This document shows positions 54,901-64,000 of a stretch of 64,000 bases of DNA, in pieces (positions within the stretch are counted from its first letter, which is position 1; every line of letters starts with the position of its first letter). Where the stretch lies: the NCBI GenBank assembly GCA_965644315.1, contig CBFFRQ010000068.1, positions 682,001 to 746,000 of the forward strand, given 5' to 3'. The position numbers were made by a program, and so were the translations under genes. Below the pieces are notes generated by a model. The model was given only the letters and a program-made list of their open reading frames with translations. It had not been told where the DNA came from and did no database searches. The stretch is from Caecitellus pseudoparvulus (taxonomy: Eukaryota > Bigyra: Bicosoecida).

Positions 54901-57061
54901 TGGTACGCCTCTGTCGCAAGGCGCCGCTCACGGGCGAAAGCCGTCACCGTCTGCATCACGGCAGCGTGCAGGGAGCTGCGAGTGTGGGCAGCACTGCCCC
55001 CCCCGCCGCCCACACTCGCCGATGCGGCATCCACACCCTTCCCCGCCAGCTGCCCAAACAGCGTATTCAGCACACTCACAGCAGCATGGTGGTGCCGCTG
55101 TGCGTCAGCGTGGTACTTGCGGAACTGGATCATGGCCAGGGAGTCCACGGCATCTGTGCCCACGCTGTCACGCTGGCGGGCATGGTGCCAGTCCTGCAGC
55201 TTGCGGAACACCAGAAAGGACAGGTCCAGTGCTGCAGGAACGCGGGACGCCTCCCGCAGCACCTGCAACGCACGGAAGGGGTCCTGCCCGTGCTGTGTCA
55301 GGAAGCCCGCGAAGGCCAGCCGCAGGGGCACACAGGCCGTTCCAAACACCTCCCCAGACAGCGCTGCACAGTACAGCGCATCCACACGCTGCGCCACCCT
55401 GCGTGCCTGCCGGAAGGGCGCGGTACGTGAAATGCCCTGCAGCAACAGGCGTGCCATGACCTCCACGTCATCGGGGAAGAGCCAGTGGTCCAGGACGACG
55501 CCACGAAGGTACGCCACCTGGGGTGGCAGTTGATCATCTGTGAGGTGCACAAAGCTTCCGCAGCTCTGCAGCGCGGGCAGCCCGCCACTGCTCCCCGTGG
55601 CAGCTGCCGGGAAGCCCTGCGCCAGGCGCAGCAGCACTGCACGGCGCCACGCCACCCCCACGCCCGCCAGACACATGGGCACGAGGCTGCCCACAAGCAG
55701 TCCCACCGACATGTGCACAGCTGCATCGCCTGCCACAGCGCTGCTGTGCAGCACCACAGCACATCCCGACAAGTATGCAACTAATGTGTTCCTCATGGTT
55801 CGCACAACGTTTGTGCTGTTGGCATAGTACGGCAACTTCCACGCCACGCCACTTGCCATGCCGCCAAACACCAGCACCTGCACGATGCCCCGTGCTGGCA
55901 CGCTGTCCACAAACACCAGTAGTGCTGGCAGCAGCATGCGGGCCACTGCACCTGCCGCTTCCACCCGCCCCCATGGCTTGGCCACTGGATCCCCGCTGTC
56001 GGGGTCGTCATCGAAGTAAACTGCCTGGGTCACGACAGCAAAGGGCACCAGGAACACCAGACACACCAGGGACACCAAGGCATAGGCCAGGTACGGCACC
56101 TCCCAGCACCCGGACCCCGCCACGTCGCCGCCCAGGTACACCGCCAACTGGTCGCAGCGCAGCGTGATGAAGAGGACACGTGTGATGGGGATGAGGCCCG
56201 CCGTGACGATGAGCGCCACCAGTGTGCGCAGTGACTGCAGGGGCCACAGCAGGTCGTATCGCCCCATCCATGCCGCACGTGCGACGTAGGCCGCATTTGC
56301 TAGAGATCCCAAGATAAGAAGGGCGCAGAGGATGAAGCCGGCGTTGAACACGGCGGCGTCTTGGGTGGGGATGATGTACCTGGGTGGGCAGGGCGGGGAT
56401 CAGGGAGGGTGTCTATGGTGCGCACGAGGCAAGGAGGTGAGAAATGCGTTCGCACGTTGTGATGCTGAGGAATCGGGTCCAAGAGAAGGCGGTGTCTGGC
56501 CAGGCGTTGTTCGAGGAGAGCACCAGCTGCGCGAGGGTGTGCAAGGACCAGGTTGCTGATACACAGCCCAAAGCTGACGTTCCATTTACGCACGGCAATC
56601 TGCTGACAAAAGTCAATCGCCAGCAAAATGTGTCCGCAAATGCAAGCGGTGTGCTTTTCAGCGATGGTGTGCCTCTTGAGCTTGTCGGTCATGAGCTGCA
56701 GCACCTGCATAGCAAACAGAGGGTGACATGCATCAGGAAACAGCAGTCTAAATAACCTATGGTTGTGGCAGCATACTGCCTAAAGAACTCATTCTTCACA
56801 TCTGGGCGCCCACCTTGGCATAGCAAACCTGCCGGCCGAGCACTGCACCAAGCGGACGCTCACCTTGAAAATCGTGAACTCGACCTTGCCTATACCTTGC
56901 AGTTGTCCTTGATGAAGCGGCCCCATGTCATTGAAAACCTCACTAAGGGACGACTTCGAGTGGTCCTCACTGGCGCTGCTTGAGCCAACTGAGAGGAGTG
57001 AGCCCTGGTCCACCCCGCCTGTGCAGGCGAAACACGTCATGTGCCGCGGGAGTGCTGCCAT
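51912..57061 (-). CDS. Tmc (tiny macrocysts)-like large membrane protein
   Basis: Exons 56864-57061, 56594-56704, 56456-56526 and 51912-56379 (minus strand) join in phase to 1615 residues. Junctions rebuild a membrane segment series (LLAIDFCQQIALVLSSNNAW, then SWTRFLSITTYIIPTQDAAV). At least six membrane segments follow in the first 420 residues. Then a helical HAT/TPR-like block (FPTSQQLLRHYALFLQHVVN, DYPAAVAVRQRVEDMAELAE) typical of TmcB-like proteins of algae and ciliates. After it come two extracytoplasmic sensor-like regions, each flanked by membrane helices, separated by a Ser/Pro-rich linker, ending in YLLLRWLAVDQVKLQLLRREYM. The first exon is the least certain. The reading frame changes from very GC-rich to less GC-rich codons near 54700. 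A sensory role is inference. Confidence 0.75.
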
Positions 57062-58199
57062 GGCGCCGCACGCGGGTCGCCATGCAGCTGTTGAACAAAC
57101 AGACCCAAAGGGAGACAGGCAGGCTGCAGTCTGTTCAATCTTCGTCGATTCCCCTGCGCCACGCATCTGGTCGGCTGCAACATCGCACTTTTCCAGCCGC
57201 ACCGTCAGCTTTCAACACCAAACGCAGATGCACACATTGCTAGCAAGCAACGGGCAGTGGCGGGGCGGCCCCTCTTCCCCAGGCGAAGTCACATACTGTC
57301 TCGTAAAGGAGTCCCCTCTTCGATGTCCATACTCGGTTGCGCACGAAAGGCCAGCCTCGCGGTGTGTGTGTCCACTACACTCAGGTCGAAGCTCGCCCCC
57401 TGTTTTGAGCATATGTCCAGCCAAAAGGCTGGTACTTGTGCCAGGCCAGGTGTCTTTGGAAGTGAGACGGGGCGCGTACAGGTGTGACTCTTGAGCTCGC
57501 GGGTTGCGATTGAAATGTGACCGTGAAATTCGAGGGCACGGCGAAGCTGGATGTCCAAGTGGCAACAGGCGGAGTTTCAGTGGAAATGCCATGAGCTTGC
57601 GCAGGGAATCTGGACTTGAGAGGAGCACCCAAGAAGGCCCTTCCATGTTGAAGCAACACAAGCCTTTGACCATGTCACCAGGAGTGTTTATCGGCTTGGC
57701 AGTCAGGCCCACCTTCCTCGAAACAGTTGCCATTGCTTCGTCGACAGCGACACGAAGCCTGGCCGCAAGTCACGACAGGAAGTGCCTTACAAGCACAACA
57801 GAATCAGTCATATACTTTGCTATTTGATCGGTTTGATGGCTGAAGTGCCTGCAAGGATCTGTGCCTCAAGGCGCTCTCCAGTGCGGCGCGATAGCTTCGC
57901 TGCCCCTGGCTTCCCCCTCCCGCCTCTTTTCACTGCAAACAAGCAGATCTACACATGATGGCGACATGCAGCATGTCACAAAAACAGAAGCAGCGTCAAA
58001 GTGTGCGTCCAGGCTTCGGCCGAAGGAAGAGCTCTGCAGTTGCCACGCCTGGGTAGGTGGCCGGAACGTATGCCAGCACAAGGGATTCGGCGACCAGCAA
58101 GCGGACGGGTCTTCTGTGACATACCAGCGTGAGGCGGTGTAGCCCGAACTCGGGATCGCTGTGGGAGCAAGGCATATCCCTGGACTGGTTCGGGCTGGA
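57062..58199. other. 1.1-kb intergenic region
   Basis: No gene can be supported. A 173-codon frame on the minus strand (57212-57733) has no recognisable domain and irregular codon use. The stretch is less GC-rich than neighbouring genes and presumably includes the promoter of the Tmc-like gene and the 3' flank of the SET gene. Confidence 0.5.
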
Positions 58200-60000
58200 T
58201 CAACCCTGTGTGCCCCCCAGGACGTTGCTGAGGGCGTCAAGGGTGAACTGTTCCTGGGCAACGTGAAGGAGCCCACTGGATAGCACTGCAAGCAGCCGCT
58301 CGCCAGCTTGTTGTAAGAGGGCTGCTTCTTCGTTGCGTAGCTGTTGTGCCAGGTCGGCGCGGACAACGGACGCGTCGCCACGCATAGTCGCAAGCGCTGT
58401 TTGGCTGCCGGTGACGCGAGCAGACAGCTCGGCTCGCAGCAGCTCACAGGCAGCAACTTCCACTCGTGGGGGGACATTGATGGTACCGTGGGCAGGGGGC
58501 AGGAAGCTCATCACTTCGTTGAGGCCGGCTCGGTGCGCGGGATGCGCAGCGCTGGCCCGCTGCATGAACTTCTTCGTGGAGACACGCATTCGCCGTTGGG
58601 CAGCGGAGTTGAGTTCACCCAACGTTGGCAGGAGAAGCTTCTCAGCACAGTAAGGTGCCACGATACTTCCAGGGCCAGCATTTATGCTGAGCAGGAGGGC
58701 TAGACCTGGCCCTGTGAGATCACGCGGTTCAAGGCTCAGCACACGGGCCACGTTGAGCAGGGAAGTGCTCACGCGACCCCCTGCACTGACTTGCTCAGCT
58801 CCGTGCTGCTTGCTTTCTCTCAACTGTGCCAGCAGGGTTGATCGAATGGCGAGAGCCTGTTCTGCGAGCATCGTCGTGCTCATGTGTTCCTCCAGGGGCT
58901 TCCAAGGGAGCAGGTGCCCGCCGTGTGCCAAGTGCACAGGCACGCTGTTGTGGGGGTTCTTGGGCAGCACAAAGCCGAAAGTTGTCAACAGCTGCGCGTT
59001 GTTTAGGTTCTGTGCAGAGGCTCGAAGTGGAGCAGGTGTAGCATCCTTGCCTGTCGGGCAGGGAACGGCGCACTTCTCTGCCCGGGTGGCGCGCGTCAAA
59101 CTCACGGCATACTGGTTGAATACCTCCATTCCAGCTCTCGGGTAGCCTTGGTGCGTGACGACATCCAGTGCCCCATGAGTCGCAGGACTGCCTACCCGCC
59201 AGCCCACAGCAGCAGTGGGGCTGTGGTTCATGAGGTCTGCCCCTGGCGCCAGGAAAGGCTTGTCATGCAGGTAGTGCCCTGGGTTCTTGGGTTTGAGCAC
59301 TCGCAGGGACCTTGACTCAGCTATGGTCACAGCCCATTTGAGACTTTCCATCGAGTGCGAAGAAATGCGTTCATCGCTGCAAGCACGGACTGCATCAACG
59401 AATGCATGAAATCGCTGCCGCTTTTGCTGTGCCAGGAAGCTGGCCTGAGTTCCACTTAGATTGTCCAAGTCCTCGCTTGTGAAGTACCTGTGAAAGTTGA
59501 AGCCACCGCTAACATGGTAATCATGGAGTGTGGGCTGAGCACGTGGCACGTGCTGCTCACAGCGCAGTTGGGAAGGGGGCTTGAGGGAGAATGCCCAGGT
59601 ATTCCTTGTAGCGCTGCTGTGCCTCTTCGCTCTGCTGGACGCCCAGCAGGTGCAGCGCAAGCCGCTGCATTGGCGTAAAGGTAGCGGCACATGGCATGTC
59701 TTCAGGAGCATGAATCAGCAAGGCCTCTGGGACAGACACAAGCGAATGTCCTTTGGGCACTCGCCCGCGTGTTATTAGGCGCAGTCCTCGCGGGCCTGTC
59801 CAGAGAGCGTCACCGGCTTCTGCTGCGATGCGCACGTTTCGGTGCAGGCGCCCGCCACGGGCCTTGAACCAGGCTTCGAAGGCTTTGGAGGCCTGCCGCC
59901 GCTCCCCCATGCGTGTGCTGCTTTCTTGCACAGCTGGGTGGGCCAAGGGGCTGGCTGCCAGCAAGGCCAAGAGCCCCCATGCAAGGCTGTGTTTGAACAT
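58200..60000 (-). CDS. SET-domain protein (Rubisco LSMT/SETD3-like) with signal peptide
   Basis: Exons 59561-60000 and 58200-59487 (minus strand) join in phase to 575 residues; the junction reads FPTALYFTSEDLDNLSGTQ, a family-typical segment. The SET domain is split as in the Rubisco LSMT/SETD3 group, which methylate lysine or histidine of non-histone proteins: an N-terminal part (FEAWFKARGG, LWTGPRGLRLITRGRVPKG), the LAPGADLMNHSP core, and NNAQLLTTFGFVLPKNPHNS. A helical substrate-binding domain fills the C-terminus. The N-terminal MFKHSLAWGLLALLAASPLA is a strong signal peptide, unexpected for this family. The catalytic Tyr after the core is not obvious (FNQYAVSL), so activity is uncertain. 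The gene is less GC-rich than its neighbours. Confidence 0.82.
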
Positions 60001-60570
60001 GCTATTGCGAATTCCGCACCAACACCAGTCCGCGCCGCAGCAAGGACACAAACCCACCAGACTCCGGCTTTGCATGAACGGGGTGTGAAGGAAACTCCTT
60101 GCGATCGCGTTGCTTGTATTGGGAGTGTGAGTCACCGATCGGAATGTACAGAAGGAACGCGATTGCTCACCCTACAATCGCCACAACTGCTCATCTTCAC
60201 GACTTGCTGCGCCCAGCGACACACCCTGCACTTCCTTCATTGTGCAGTCGTCGGAATGCACCTGCTCCGTCGTTATTCGCAGGAGGGACCAAATCTGCTG
60301 AACACCACGGCCAGCTCCAAGCACCATCCAAACTTCCGCCTGGATGACACGCAAAGCAGTGCGGGACACGCGCACCGTGCGCCCCGCCCCAAATTCTGCA
60401 GCCGGAACTCTACCATTTCAAGGGCTATGGGAGCCCCGACGTTGCCACCCGATGTCTTCACGAGCACACTGGCAGCCACACTTGTGCAAGCGTCGCACCC
60501 CCTCGGGCCACGCCTGCCCCAGTGCCGGGGCACCCTCTTCAGGGCATGACCTTCTGCACTTGCCTACACC
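60001..60570. other. Divergent promoter gap (SET gene / WBP4)
   Basis: No gene is supported in 570 bp. Short frames on both strands have no recognisable features. The sequence is less GC-rich than neighbouring exons. Confidence 0.5.
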
Positions 60571-62079
60571 ATGTCTGGCAATAGGCGTCGCCAGCAGGGG
60601 CCTCGTGGCATGCACTGGTGCGAGTACTGCCGGACGTGGATCCAGCCAGATGCGAAAGTGAGACCAGAGCATGTCCAAGCACTCGGAAGCCCGGCACTCC
60701 CGCACCACTCTTAACGCAGTCCATCCGCCTGCACGAACAAGGGGGGCGGCACAAGCAGGCAGTGGCGACCTTTCTCCAGGATGAGCGGAAGCGGAAGCAC
60801 GAGGCTGCCAGCCAGGCAAGGAATGTTGCTGCGGAATTAGCTGCCATGGAGCAGGTGCGTCTACACCTCCTGGCCAGTGCCGGCTTGTCGTGGGTGTGCC
60901 GCTCCATGCCTGCCCCCACCACTCATGTGCTTTCTTTTTCCACAGGCCGCCAAGGCACGAATAGCACAAGACCGCATTGCTGTTTTCGGAGCGATCCCCC
61001 CTCCTCCGCCTGGACAGCCCCAGGAAGAGCAACAGTCGTGGACGCCTGGCCCTCCACCACCCCCCCCTCCGGAGGCCCCCCCAGCGTCTGCGTTCTACTC
61101 TGAGTCCACCCTTGCCTTGCTGGGCCGCTGGCTTCTCTCAGCACCACCTGCCCGGGCGCCCGCACACGGCACAGCAGCTGCGCCCCCTCCCACGTCCGAG
61201 CACGCGCAGTCGATGGCGAGGACTGAGGCTCCCGATGATGCATTGGACACCTTCGACATGGAACGTGAGTGGTGGCAAGCCCCGGGTGAATACGTCGTGG
61301 ATGGTACGGTGTTCCGGGAGGGGCCGGTGGCCCACGCCCACGGCGCGCTGCAGCCGGGCTCGTCTGTCCAGGTTGCGCTGGCAGACGGAGGCGCAGCGGA
61401 GGAGTGGAGAGATGGAGAACTGGAAGCTGTCGTGGACGTGCAGGTGCCGAACACAGACGTCGTGCTTGTGAGAGCCAACGTGGTATTGGAAGGCGCACGT
61501 GGCAGCACAGCCTTTGCATTGGATGCCGTGCGCCAACGCATCGGCCCCCTGCAGTCAGTCATTGCTGAACGCCAAGCAGAGGCTGCCCAACAACAACAAC
61601 CGGCTGCGCCAAGTGTGCCTGCAGGCCCCCGGGGCATTGATGCGCTCTTCGCAGACTCATGGCAGACGGTGACGGTGCAGGCAGTGGATGCGGAGGCGGA
61701 GGCGGCGGCGGCAGCCAGCACTGCGGCACACCTCAGCAGCCTGGATGCATACGCTGCAGGGGACGAGACAGCCTTGGAGGGGGCGGCACAAGTGCATGGC
61801 TCGGAAGGCGGCCAGGCACCAGCGCCAGGGCCGGCGGCTGCAGACGCCAGCGCTGCCATCGGCGAGCACGGTGCGGAAGACTCCCTCGCAGCGTTCGCGC
61901 CGCACAGCACCAGCGGCACTGTAGTGTACAAAGGTGTTGTGCTTGAAGCCGGCACCAGTGCTGGCCCGCAAGTCCCTGTGAGCGAGCCTGCCGCAGTGCC
62001 TGCCGTGTTTAAGGCTCGCTCAGGGGGCGGCTCCGGGCGGCGTCGCGGAAAGAAGCGCCGCACGGCGCTCGAGGACTGA
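60571..62079 (+). CDS. WBP4: WBP4/FBP21-like splicing factor (matrin-type zinc finger)
   Basis: WBP4 is a U2/B-complex splicing factor. Exons 60571-60657, 60720-60854 and 60946-62079 join in phase to 451 residues. The matrin/U1-type C2H2 finger is rebuilt across the first junction: WCEYCRTWIQPDAKSIRLHE, then GGRHKQ. A charged helix follows (DERKRKHEAASQARNVAAEL), then Pro-rich runs (PPPPPG, PPPPPPPE), as in WBP4. The WW domains of animal WBP4 are not evident. A second ordered region at about 200-260 (WWQAPGEYVVDGTVFREG, VQVALADGGAAEEW) looks beta-rich and Tudor-like. The basic tail GRRRGKKRR is probably a nuclear signal. Its stop is 14 bp from the convergent CX9C gene. Confidence 0.82.
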
Positions 62080-62093
62080 CCAGGCGGCTGCTA

Positions 62094-62719
62094 TCACTTT
62101 GCCTTAGTGGGCGCGTGCTGCAGGATGCAGGACTGCAGCGCCCCAGCCTCTGTACCGCACACAGTGGGGTCGCGCGCTGGCGGCAGCTGCAGCTGTGCCT
62201 CGTGCAGGCCAGCCTCCCAACGGCATGTGCCGTACTTGCCCAGCTGTCCCTCACATGCGTCCAGGGCCCCTGGAATCAGTGCCTTCCTGTAACAGCGGCG
62301 TGGGTGTGGAGCCGTCGCGTGCCTGGCAAATGCAGCTGCGGTGTGGAGCGGGGACGCAACTCACCATTTCGCCACGCACGCGTCCACCTCGCGGCTCTCC
62401 TTTGCACATGAGGCTTCCCCAGCCCCGATACCTGCATTTGCTGTGCAGCTCTTGAGTTGATCCCACGGGGTTTGGCACAGAACAGATGGCTGCACACTCA
62501 GCCTGTGGGGGGGAAGGTCCCGCTAGGCGTGGTGGAGCGCGTTGCGACATGAAACGCCAGCGCCACTCACCCAAACCTCGCTGGCGGAGCACTGCTGGAC
62601 GAAGGTGGCGGCCCGTAAACGTAGTCCGCAATGGGAACGAAGTATGAAGCAATGCAGGCAGCAATGAGCAGCCCCCACAGAGCAAACTTGGCTGCATCGC
62701 ACCGAGAGGAGGTCGCCAT
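62094..62719 (-). CDS. Membrane-anchored protein with four CX9C motifs
   Basis: Exons 62571-62719, 62365-62502 and 62094-62286 (minus strand) join in phase to 159 residues. An acceptor at 62323 instead of 62287 would add 12 residues in frame. The N-terminus has one membrane segment (FALWGLLIAACIASYFV), then PPPSSSSAPP. Four exact CX9C motifs follow: C59/C69 (CQTPWDQLKSC), C82/C92 (CAKESREVDAC), C107/C117 (CEGQLGKYGTC) and C139/C149 (CGTEAGALQSC). Pairs of CX9C form a CHCH hairpin with two disulfides, oxidised by Mia40 in the mitochondrial intermembrane space. Two in tandem are known in NDUFA8, which has no membrane segment. The intron carries a GAAACGCCAGCG element. I infer an inner-membrane protein facing the intermembrane space; the family is not known to me. 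Confidence 0.72.
62550..62562 (+). repeat. TGAAACGCCAGCG element (copy D)
   Basis: It lies in intron 1 of the CX9C gene, just after the donor; on that gene's sense strand it reads CGCTGGCGTTTCA. Confidence 0.75.
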
Positions 62720-62861
62720 GCTGCGTCGAGGCCAAAGCTGTTTCAGCGCAGCACAAGCCACGAAGTCGCACTGAATATGTGCCCGAAGCTTGCACCATGA
62801 TCCGCCCCATGGAGCCACGTCAAGATGTGTATTTTGCCTTTCTCAAGCCCCTTCCAGGCCA

Positions 62862-64000
62862 TTAGTCGGGGGTGTCGAGGAAGGTCATGCCTCCGTGCGG
62901 CACTCCGTCGTAAACGCCGCCCACTGGCTGCCCATCATCGCTGGAGTCACCTGCTGCTGTGGCAGCTGCCGTGAGGGCCGCCATGTTTTCCTGGCCCAGC
63001 ACCGGCACTTGCCACTCCTTCATCAAGTGCTCGAACCTGTCCAGGGCCAGTTGGCACCTCAGCGCGTCTGGCAAGCCGAGGGCCGCTTCAGCCTCAGACA
63101 CGGCAAGGAAGCCGAGCTGCGGCTCCAGGCTCTGCACCGCGGCCGAAATGGAGGACGCGTCCTCGGGGGTCAAGGACGCAGGGCCTGTCGGCATGCCGGC
63201 AGGCGGGCGGAACACCTGAGCAGTCTTGCGCTGCATGTAGGTGCGGAGGAACACCTCCACAAAGCTCCGCGACGCTGCGTTGCGTGCCAGCGCATAGGCC
63301 AGGGGGGGGTGAGACATGGCCAGGTGCAGCGTGTGCACCAGCACCTCCAGTGAGAAAGACGGGTACCGTGTGGCAAACTCCCGGGCGTGGGCCACGAGCC
63401 CGTCCTTGTGGCCCGCAGCAGCGAAATTGCTCTCCCACACCTCTGCGTCGTCCACCCAGTGCGTCTTCTCACTGCCCTCCACCATCGCACCCTCTGGAAG
63501 GCTGCCTTCGTCCGTCACGCGCACAGTGTCCGTGTCGTCGGCCGCGGCGTACAGGGGAACGCCCAGCAGCACAGTCTGGGCCCGCCGGTGCGACATCCAC
63601 TCCGGGGAGTTCAGCGCCAGCATTTGGCGCAGGACGACGAAGAGCCTGCGCACAGCGGGGGTTTCCGCCTCCTGGATGGCTTTGCTCAGCACCTTCTCGA
63701 CGCGCAGGCTCAAGCTCGGGTGGTCTGTGCACAGGTGCCAGGCGCACTCGCCCACTGCGGTGCGGTTGTGGGCGCCATTCAGCGCCTTGCTCCACAGCTT
63801 CTCAGTTTGCACAGCCTTCAAAAAGTCAGACGTCCCAGGGAAGGGCATGAGTGGCAGGGCCTCCTCGTCAGCTGCGAGGACGTTCTTGTGAGCCGGGTCA
63901 GCCGCCTCGCCTGCAGCCTCCTGCGCCTGTGCAGCGGCCTGCAAGCGCTCAGCATTTCCGCGGCTGGTGGAGATGGCTTCCCGGTCATACGCCTCCAGCT
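62862..64000 (-). CDS. Unrecognised helical protein, partial (5' end beyond the window)
   Basis: The frame is open from the stop at 62862 to the right edge of the window, so only the C-terminal 379 residues are seen. It is helical with Leu/Ala repeats, for example RTAVGECAWHLCTDHPS, VRRLFVVLRQMLALNSPEWM and VLVHTLHLAMSHPPLAYALA. This suggests an alpha-solenoid. Loops are acidic (AADDTDTVRVTDEG) and the end is disordered (GDSSDDGQP). I considered the C-terminal part of a giant ubiquitin hydrolase or ligase, but no catalytic motif is visible. The gene lies head-to-tail 143 bp upstream of the CX9C gene. Confidence 0.65.
   Translation of the reverse strand, partial: LEAYDREAISTSRGNAERLQAAAQAQEAAGEAADPAHKNVLAADEEALPLMPFPGTSDFLKAVQTEKLWSKALNGAHNRTAVGECAWHLCTDHPSLSLRVEKVLSKAIQEAETPAVRRLFVVLRQMLALNSPEWMSHRRAQTVLLGVPLYAAADDTDTVRVTDEGSLPEGAMVEGSEKTHWVDDAEVWESNFAAAGHKDGLVAHAREFATRYPSFSLEVLVHTLHLAMSHPPLAYALARNAASRSFVEVFLRTYMQRKTAQVFRPPAGMPTGPASLTPEDASSISAAVQSLEPQLGFLAVSEAEAALGLPDALRCQLALDRFEHLMKEWQVPVLGQENMAALTAAATAAGDSSDDGQPVGGVYDGVPHGGMTFLDTPD

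Noticed and set aside
54135-55430. 431-codon open frame on the plus strand
   Set aside because: It is antisense to the Tmc-like gene, which has membrane segments and phase-consistent exons.
57212-57733. 173-codon minus-strand frame
   Set aside because: It starts with ATG but has no domain, irregular composition and no conserved-looking block. It may be chance in a less GC-rich gap, although a real short gene cannot be excluded.
62365-62502. Ending the CX9C protein at the TGA just after exon 2 (62361-62363), giving 96 residues
   Set aside because: It also closes in frame with one CX9C pair set, but the stop coincides with a canonical GTGAGT donor, and splicing there adds an exon with two further exact CX9C motifs.
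1-64000. CRISPR arrays, bacterial operons, insertion sequences, viral genes
   Set aside because: No regularly spaced repeats, transposase, integrase, reverse transcriptase or capsid-like frames were seen, and gene structure is eukaryotic throughout.

Overview
The window is nuclear DNA of a unicellular, flagellated eukaryote with a compact, visibly GC-rich genome. Three things show this. Nearly every recognisable gene is a eukaryotic housekeeping gene (IMP4, exosome subunit, DNA polymerase delta, CNOT2, SRP68, AlaRS, RPN1, UVRAG, WBP4). Most genes need spliceosomal introns to be read, and the ones I could place are 49-159 bp with GTGAG, GTGCG or GTAAG donors and CAG (once TAG) acceptors. IFT144 implies a cilium or flagellum. 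I saw no plastid-specific gene, so I cannot say whether the cell is photosynthetic. A large Tmc-like membrane receptor protein and an ADP-dependent glucokinase fit several protist lineages. I do not assign a species.

Layout. 0-15 kb: IMP4, IFT144, a SANT-domain chromatin protein that may be M18BP1/KNL2, an RNase PH-type exosome subunit, a histidine acid phosphatase and a DGAT2-family acyltransferase. 15-24 kb: ER-directed ADP-glucokinase, a 62-residue membrane protein, the AMPK/SNF1 alpha subunit, an unrecognised protein and a TLC-domain membrane protein. 24-36 kb: POLD1, an LRR/coiled-coil protein, a PH+GYF protein, CNOT2, an unrecognised mitochondrial-type protein and a prolyl 4-hydroxylase-like oxygenase. 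36-51 kb: UVRAG, an unrecognised protein, a NOL11-like protein, SRP68, AlaRS and RPN1. 51-64 kb, with visibly lower GC in places: a five-exon... strictly four-exon Tmc-like protein, a secreted-type SET protein, WBP4, a membrane protein with four CX9C motifs, and a partial gene running off the right edge.

The genes do not form a pathway. The organisation is gene-dense: convergent neighbours often have stop codons only 10-40 bp apart, and divergent pairs share promoter gaps of about 280-570 bp. By splicing exons by eye with phase checks I could rebuild complete reading frames for most genes; exon coordinates are given in each entry.

The points most worth following up are the membrane-anchored protein with four CX9C motifs at 62094-62719 (absent from any single open frame), a dispersed GAAACGC/GCGTTTC element in introns and gene flanks, and an AATGCA hexamer shortly after about ten stop codons, which may be this genome's poly(A) signal.
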